From: Owenia fusiformis
Lineage: Eukaryota; Annelida; Polychaeta; Sabellida; Oweniidae
Direction: 5' to 3'
Length of the DNA stretch: 64,000 nucleotides
Assembly: GCA_903813345.2 (NCBI GenBank)
Contig: CAIIXF020000001.1
Location: 6,141,098-6,205,097, forward strand
Part shown: piece after piece, positions 62,101 to 64,000 of the stretch
How the letters are laid out: the number at the start of each line of letters is the position of its first letter
How positions within the stretch are numbered: position 1 is the first letter of the stretch
The notes under the pieces: generated by a model
What the model saw: the letters and a program-made list of their open reading frames with translations, nothing else
What the model was told of the DNA's origin: nothing
Database searches by the model: none
Translations under genes and position numbers: made by a program

Positions 62101-62396
62101 AGTTAAATGTGTTTTCATGCAGAATTTACGCTAATTTGTACTAAGTGTAACGTGTCAGAAACATATTTGGTTCTTACATTTGGACACTTTTGAGTGAATA
62201 AGTTACTTACTCCAACAAAATGTTCTCCATTGAAGATCTGTGGAGGGAGGGGGATTTTTCCTTCGCCGGGGGCTGGCGCATTGCGCCTCATGAACTTCCT
62301 CTGGTCGGCCATACTTGGATCACTAATGTCTATCATTTCAAATTCAATATTTTTCGCTTCCAACAAGCCTTGAATTATTGTCTGTTGATTCCGCAT
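25151..62396 (-). CDS. SH3BGR: SH3BGR-like protein with a giant modular Glu/Lys-rich tail (5' partial)
   Basis: At least 51 coding exons on the minus strand encode 933 residues in this window. The first exon, with the true start Met, was not found and probably lies beyond 64000. The N-terminal part is the SH3BGR thioredoxin-like domain, including the family hallmark PLPPQIFN, a proline-rich site known to engage SH3 and EVH1 domains. The tail is extremely rich in E and K. Every exon is a multiple of three and every intron is phase 0, so any exon can be skipped without a frameshift. Vertebrate SH3BGR has a much shorter Glu-rich tail encoded by few exons. Exon coordinates are in the block entries that follow. 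Function is inferred: a cytoplasmic scaffold, perhaps muscle-related as for vertebrate SH3BGR. Confidence 0.9.
25571..25987. repeat. Dispersed repeat with ATGCGAGTAG terminal inverted repeats, copy B
   Basis: ATGCGAGTAG at 25571 and CTACTCGCAT near 25978-25987 are inverted. The interior resembles 15165-15498. It lies in the intron between the basic-W exon at 25439-25495 and the KEPTPPP exon. Non-coding. Confidence 0.6.
26341..26889. mobile_element. Degraded mariner-type MITE (CAGGGTGGTCC termini)
   Basis: The left end is CAGGGTGGTCCAAAACAAAA after TA; the right end is an imperfect complement (...AGGGTCACCGTG) before TA. It is about 549 bp with no transposase that I can recognise. It lies in the large intron between the KEPTPPP exon and the exon at 28984-29010. 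Confidence 0.5.
27987..28129. mobile_element. Hairpin MITE, CGGCCGG family, copy 2
   Basis: Same family as 14659-14799 in reverse orientation. The ends are ATGC.TTGGTCACA and TGTGACCAAGGCAT, and the arms contain CCCGGCCGATTGAGTATTTTG and its complement. Confidence 0.8.
28984..46314 (-). CDS. SH3BGR: SH3BGR-like tail, strictly alternating acidic/basic exon array
   Basis: Acidic exons: 46264-46314, 43307-43357, 41867-41911, 38424-38471, 37384-37455, 36545-36652, 35849-35956, 35227-35337, 33367-33489, 32596-32676, 29691-29765 and 29138-29203. Basic exons, each following the acidic exon of the same rank: 43555-43596, 42208-42249, 38727-38768, 37641-37682, 37022-37063, 36329-36370, 35633-35674, 34976-35017, 32962-33003, 30142-30183, 29526-29570 and 28984-29010. 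Ten of the basic exons are exactly 42 bp and encode EPE[KR]..FKK[KR][KR]..W, for example EPEKVTFKKKKQPW. Acidic exons begin [DE][DE]S[DEG] and run 15-41 aa. The serine in DSDEE is an excellent casein kinase 2 site. All junctions are phase 0. Exons 35227-35337 and 33367-33489 have GC donors. The block clearly grew by tandem duplication of an acidic-basic pair. Confidence 0.9.
30374..31036. mobile_element. Tc1/mariner-like foldback MITE, copy 2 (internally deleted)
   Basis: Same termini as 972-1847 (CACT.CCCTTCATAGGTTTGG and the complement), but only 663 bp. Most of the central loop is missing and the right flank has diverged (GTGCATA instead of GTGTA). Confidence 0.8.
31340..31735. mobile_element. 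Foldback element
   Basis: ATAAAGGATTGGTATCGATA near 31346 is mirrored by TACCGATACCAATCCTTTGT near 31706-31728, and pairing continues inward in patches. It is about 390 bp, non-coding, inside an intron of the SH3BGR-like gene. Confidence 0.6.
32196..32515. mobile_element. GGGCCC-rich element, best-preserved copy
   Basis: It starts GGGGCGGATCTGGGAACC and ends TAATCCGCCAGTGTA, so its termini are inverted repeats of a CACTGGCGGATC type. The interior alternates GGGCCC, GGCCCA and AAATTT tracts and holds a run of about 18 G (32464-32481). Related copies lie at 15759-16030, 56378-56580 and 59824-60007. Confidence 0.65.
34065..34385 (-). pseudogene. Non-LTR retrotransposon reverse transcriptase fragment
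   Basis: On the minus strand the reading frame contains YGIDPSILSLLESYLSMRRTK and then AGVPQGSALGPLLFPIYITD, the reverse transcriptase GVPQGSxLGPLLF block of CR1/Jockey-like LINEs. A DIFAAFDT-like motif lies upstream in another frame, and the catalytic YADD motif is decayed. It is a broken remnant in an SH3BGR-like intron. Confidence 0.75.
35546..36930. repeat. Recent 696-bp tandem duplication carrying one basic/acidic exon pair
   Basis: Units of about 35546-36241 and 36242-36930 are nearly identical across both exons and the intervening introns. Equivalent exon edges are offset by exactly 696 bp (35633/36329, 35849/36545). The encoded 14 + 36 residues are essentially unchanged between copies. 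Confidence 0.9.
39414..41229. mobile_element. 1.8-kb inverted-repeat DNA element with 5-bp target duplication
   Basis: The ends CACGCCTAACCATCGCGTA (left) and TACGCGATGGTTAGGCGTG (right, one extra base) are inverted, and the direct flanking TCCAT on each side is a 5-bp target duplication. The arms extend several hundred bases inward and contain repeated CGTCACCGTACAG motifs. No transposase is visible, so it is non-autonomous. It sits in the intron between SH3BGR-like exons 41867-41911 and 38727-38768. Confidence 0.8.
42465..42725. repeat. ACTAT/ACTAC-rich simple repeat
   Basis: Imperfect 5-mer repeats (ACTAT, ACTAC, CACTA) cover about 260 bp. Apparent reading frames here are low-complexity artefacts. 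Confidence 0.8.
42740..42789. repeat. Perfect 20-bp-stem hairpin
   Basis: AACAAGAATTAAGTCTTGAT is followed after a few bases by its exact reverse complement ATCAAGACTTAATTCTTGTT, with partial pairing beyond. It lies between the simple repeat and the MITE at 42820. Confidence 0.8.
42820..43139. mobile_element. MITE with CACTCTTAAAAAT termini
   Basis: CACTCTTAAAAATTA at the left and ATTTTTAAGAGTG-type sequence at the right are inverted and flanked by TA. The interior is rich in AAGTAA/TTACTT. About 320 bp, non-coding. Confidence 0.75.
44695..45719 (+). mobile_element. Decayed mariner element with transposase remnant
   Basis: CAGGGTGATCACTAAGTTCT and its complement AGAACTTA.TGCTCACCCTG form the ends, flanked by TA. 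Around 45098-45200 the plus strand shows HCNNAPSY and, in another frame, NLEELGFTQLAHASYSP, matching the DNAPxH and HPxYSPD blocks of mariner transposases, but with a stop and a frameshift. It is inactive. Confidence 0.75.
46615..56227 (-). CDS. SH3BGR: SH3BGR-like tail, mixed basic-W / acidic exon block
   Basis: Eighteen exons in order: 56189-56227, 55768-55800, 55562-55609, 55355-55390, 55144-55191, 54903-54929, 54054-54086, 51196-51219, 50859-50888, 49296-49313, 48988-49032, 48654-48695, 48085-48132, 47915-47956, 47636-47665, 47253-47276, 46927-46953 and 46615-46656. Lengths are 18-48 bp. Basic exons end in W (EPPKPTFRRKKEW, TEPEKVVFKKKKADW) and most acidic partners begin EDSD or EESD. Two acidic exons end DPW (54903-54929, 47636-47665), and in both cases a GSS-starting exon follows. 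Alternation is irregular here: runs of two or three acidic exons occur. The shortest exon, 49296-49313, encodes only EEEEQK, so individual microexon calls are less certain than the block. Confidence 0.82.
49672..50096. repeat. Tandem duplication of about 210 bp
   Basis: Two diverged units (49672-49880 and 49881-50096) both run from ACACAAAACCGTAGTTATAA to GCCATGATTTATGCATGCC. They lie in an SH3BGR-like intron and have no coding content. Confidence 0.75.
51443..51460. repeat. Poly-C tract
   Basis: A run of 18 C. A nearby (TTTC)n tract lies at about 51540-51558, just before a Tc1-like MITE. Comparable homopolymers are 20731-20741 (G) with 20758-20766 (C), and 56398-56413 (C). Confidence 0.85.
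51591..52464. mobile_element. Tc1/mariner-like foldback MITE, copy 3
   Basis: This 874-bp element is flanked by TA and is very similar along its whole length to 972-1847. The two copies are in the same orientation. Its central reading frames are not conserved as protein. Confidence 0.85.
52560..53550 (+). pseudogene. LINE C-terminal reverse transcriptase fragment
   Basis: Two abutting plus-strand frames (about 52600-53121 and 53128-53550), separated by a stop, encode LVQPILNYGSSIFG, NVQNKAGKFFLG and then HRRSLARFRTGTLALAIEAG plus CLLCDMDCVEDEKHFLLEC. The last is the C-terminal zinc-binding segment common in non-LTR retrotransposons. The catalytic reverse transcriptase core is absent, so this is a 5'-truncated, broken copy. 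It lies antisense in an SH3BGR-like intron. Confidence 0.8.
54163..54313. mobile_element. Short inverted-repeat element
   Basis: ATTTTGGACAGTCATAT..TTCACCATGAGTACT at the left pairs with AGTACTCATGGTGAA.GATATG..CGTCTAAAAT at the right. About 150 bp, next to the exon at 54054-54086. Confidence 0.65.
56378..56580. mobile_element. GGGCCC-rich element copy
   Basis: It starts ACACTGGCGGATCCCATG, then a poly-C run and GGCCCCAAAA tracts, ending GACTCGCCGGTGTGT. Same family as 32196-32515. Confidence 0.6.
56735..60092 (-). CDS. SH3BGR: SH3BGR-like tail, proximal all-acidic exon block
   Basis: Exons in transcript order: 60057-60092 (12 aa), 59416-59454 (13), 57674-57724 (17) and 56735-56785 (17). 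All are E/K-rich, for example AKEEKEEDGEEK and GKEEVKDEKK, with no tryptophan. This part most resembles the ordinary Glu-rich tail of SH3BGR in other animals and is probably the ancestral segment. A LINE fragment sits antisense in the intron between the second and third exons. Confidence 0.85.
57255..57430 (+). repeat. Probable tRNA-derived SINE
   Basis: AGTGCAGCTGAACGGATAAGG resembles an RNA polymerase III A box, and CCTGGTGCAAACCCCAGTG about 40 bp downstream resembles a B box with one or two changes. Short repeated CAATCTTAATTGC / GCTGGCAATTAAGAC segments follow. It is not a functional tRNA, as no complete cloverleaf is seen. Confidence 0.5.
57960..59180 (+). pseudogene. LINE reverse transcriptase 3' fragment with 3' UTR
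   Basis: Plus-strand frames 57972-58364 and 58370-58603 encode HKHLGFILDENLTFNDHINY, YNSYLESHFDYCSSIYG and LQWKPLTDKRHEKI, the region after the catalytic core of Jockey/CR1-like reverse transcriptases. After a frameshift, KCLCGSTEDTKHFILICPRH (about 58750-58810) is the C-terminal zinc-binding motif. The copy ends in an (AAAT)n tail near 59165-59180. It is 5'-truncated, frameshifted and antisense to the SH3BGR-like gene. Confidence 0.82.
59824..60007. mobile_element. GGGCCC-rich element copy
   Basis: It starts ACACTGACGGATCAAG and ends TTGGATCCGCCAGTGT, giving clear CACTGGCGGATC inverted ends. The interior has GGGCCC/AAATTT tracts. It ends 50 bp from exon 60057-60092. Confidence 0.7.
60772..61180. 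mobile_element. Foldback element
   Basis: A left arm of about 120 bp (contains ACAATCACAAATAAAGG, ACTCTAACTGAA) is mirrored at about 61025-61180 (TTCAGTTAGAGT, CCTTTATTTGTGG). Non-coding, in the intron after the thioredoxin-domain exons. Confidence 0.65.
61733..62396 (-). CDS. SH3BGR: SH3BGR thioredoxin-fold domain exons
   Basis: Exons 62211-62396 (62 aa) and 61733-61855 (41 aa). They contain NQQTIIQGLLEAKNIEFEMI, DQRKFMRRN, PLPPQIFNGEHFVG, FEAFFEAVE and LYKFLKLP, matching the SH3BGR/SH3BGRL fold in order. The ATG at 62396 directly follows an AG acceptor and corresponds to an internal position of family members, so it is not the initiator. The upstream first strand should come from a 5' exon outside the window. 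The second exon ends in the Pro/Glu linker EPEPPAEE that opens the acidic tail. Confidence 0.92.
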
Positions 62397-62875
62397 CTAA
62401 AATGAACATGATATTCTTTTAATTCATCGACAAAATGGAGTCAAAGTTGACATCGAACAAGACACCCAACATACCAATAACCTTGACAAATCTCGCATTG
62501 ACCTTGACCTTATTTCTAAGTCAGCTAGACGGACATTAGGAATTTGAGAAATTCCAGAAATACAAACAAAGGCATAGAGCATTTCAGTTCTATGCCCATG
62601 CTTGATCTATACTGCATTTGACCGACGACGGGAGTAAGTGAATTGCATGTACTCAAAAATGAATTTTACAGTAACTGAATAATAGCATGGATATCCTTTC
62701 TGTACATACTTATCAAAAATACAAGTTCTGGGCAAGGATTAAGTGCACAGCAGCACTCCACTGGAAATGTATTCTGAGTCGGATTAACCTAATGACCCGA
62801 ATTATGAAGTACTCGATCAATTGTACTTTCATTCGAAAGTAGCATACGAAGGTTGATCATAAAGTTCTCATAATA
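62397..62875. other. Intron of the SH3BGR-like gene, no exon seen
   Basis: The missing first coding exon was sought here and not found. A tract with short direct AAGGTCA motifs (about 62470-62510) has an acceptor-like and a donor-like edge but does not encode the expected SH3BGR N-terminal strand. Confidence 0.55.
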
Positions 62876-63958
62876 CGAGGGGTGATCAATAAGTAATGGA
62901 CGCTTTTTTACACAGATACTTTTTATAGACCAATCCCTTTGATTTTCCTACCAGTGATACATCATTCAATTATCTATCAATTCTGAAGATTTGAAGACAA
63001 AATATATAATATATATTGATATATCCTTATTTCCGTGAAGGAGGTACTGGTACCCCGGGACCGACATTTACGTCACATATTCAGTTTTTAGCCAGTTTGG
63101 TATTTCAGTTAGATTTGAACCTTTTATATGCAACAAGTGTTGTGTTGTTTGACATTTTTGCTGACTGGTAACACATTAACAGACAGTATTGTGATGTCAG
63201 AGTGTTTTATAGAAGTGGTTTGCAGGTCAATTTGAGAAAGCATTGTGGAAGAAAGGGGTGGTGAGAGAAGGGAACACCCTACTCCATATGGACAAAGCAC
63301 ATGCCCACAGATCTCAAAATCTTCAGAAAACAATATCCCTGGACCTCAATATTGAGCCATTGGCCAATGCACCATATTGTCCAGATCTGCTCACATGTGA
63401 CTTGTTTATTTCTATACTACTTATTTCTATAGAGAAAGGACGCAGGTTTATTGACATTGATGAAATGAAACAACCCATGCAACTGCATCTTGCGACCATG
63501 TCAGAGAATGGATTCAGCCTTGTCTCACAATCCTGAGTTAAGACGATGAGGAAATGTGTACATGTAGCACTTGATGGAACCTATTTAGAGGGCCCTGTGG
63601 AATGAATGTGGCATGAATACCACATAGTGATGATAAAATATTCCAAATCAACTATGGCATTACAAAATGGGGTAATTCATGACCATAATGGTTTGTTTTG
63701 TTCAGCCTGCATTCAACTGCATTGCATGTTAAACAAGCTAAAATAGCTTCAGAATATATGACGTAAATGTCGGTCCCGGGGTACCTGTACCTCCTTCACG
63801 GAAATATGGATATATCAACATGTATTATTTATTTTGTCTTCAAATCTTCAGAGTTGATAGATAATTGAATGATGTATCACTGGTAAGAAAATCGAAGTGA
63901 TTGGTCCATAAAAACTATCTGTGTAAAAAAGCGTCCATTACTTATTGATCACCCCTCG
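62876..63958 (+). mobile_element. Decayed mariner element with transposase remnant
   Basis: It begins CGAGGGGTGATCAATAAGTA and ends with the complement, flanked by TA (62874-62875, 63959-63960). The inverted repeats are over 200 bp. The plus-strand frame 63243-63536 encodes LLHMDKAHAHRSQN and APYCPDLLTCDLF, altered forms of the mariner HDNAxPH and PYSPDLxPxDxF blocks. The catalytic Asp context and the rest of the transposase are degraded, so it is inactive. Confidence 0.8.
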
Positions 63959-64000
63959 TATCTATATAATTTCTTTATGTTTCAATATAATTTTCACAGA

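Noticed and set aside
62465-62515. Possible exon with AAGGTCA repeats upstream of the SH3BGR-like domain
   Set aside because: Its translation (KVKVNARFVKVI) does not match the SH3BGR N-terminal strand and the direct repeats suggest simple sequence.

Overview
The window is nuclear DNA from an intron-rich, AT-rich bilaterian animal, most likely a marine invertebrate. The grounds are canonical GT-AG introns, animal-only domain combinations (PLAT plus thrombospondin type 1; an SLC3 heavy chain), and many Tc1/mariner-type MITEs, non-LTR retrotransposon fragments and a probable tRNA-derived SINE. I cannot name the phylum. All gene models were built by eye from splice sites, reading phase and protein-family similarity; there is no transcript evidence.

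Layout. (1) Minus strand, window start to about 5.6 kb: the 5' part of a secreted PLAT + thrombospondin type 1 protein whose start codon is split by an intron; its 3' end lies outside the window. (2) Plus strand, 7.0-12.3 kb: a complete eight-exon CRAL-TRIO (Sec14-like) protein, closest to the lipid-binding half of MOSPD2 but without the MSP domain. Genes 1 and 2 are head to head. (3) Plus strand, 16.8-21.5 kb: a complete eleven-exon SLC3 (rBAT/4F2hc) amino-acid transporter heavy chain whose glycosidase catalytic residues are all replaced. (4) Minus strand, 21.8-23.9 kb: a small single-pass membrane protein of unknown family, convergent with gene 3. (5) Minus strand, 25.0-62.4 kb and continuing past the right side: an SH3BGR-like gene with at least 51 coding exons in the window.

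The SH3BGR-like gene is the outstanding feature. Two exons encode the thioredoxin-like SH3BGR domain. About 49 further exons, mostly 18-123 bp, encode a Glu/Lys-rich tail. Every exon is a multiple of three and every intron is phase 0. In the distal two thirds, basic exons ending in tryptophan (typically 42 bp, FKKKK...W) alternate strictly with acidic exons that start with [DE][DE]S[DEG]. Splicing therefore creates a series of tryptophan-acidic junctions, 19 of them of the form W-[DE]-[DE]-S. The array shows a recent 696-bp tandem duplication of one exon pair, two paralogous exons with GC donors that may double as alternative 3' ends, and a KEPTPPP-repeat exon near the C terminus.

The rest of the window is introns and intergenic DNA holding mobile elements. 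These include three copies of an 0.66-0.88 kb Tc1-like foldback MITE, a 1.8-kb inverted-repeat element with a 5-bp target duplication, two decayed mariner copies, a GGGCCC-rich family flanked by CACTGGCGGATC, several hairpin MITE families, three LINE fragments and a candidate SINE.
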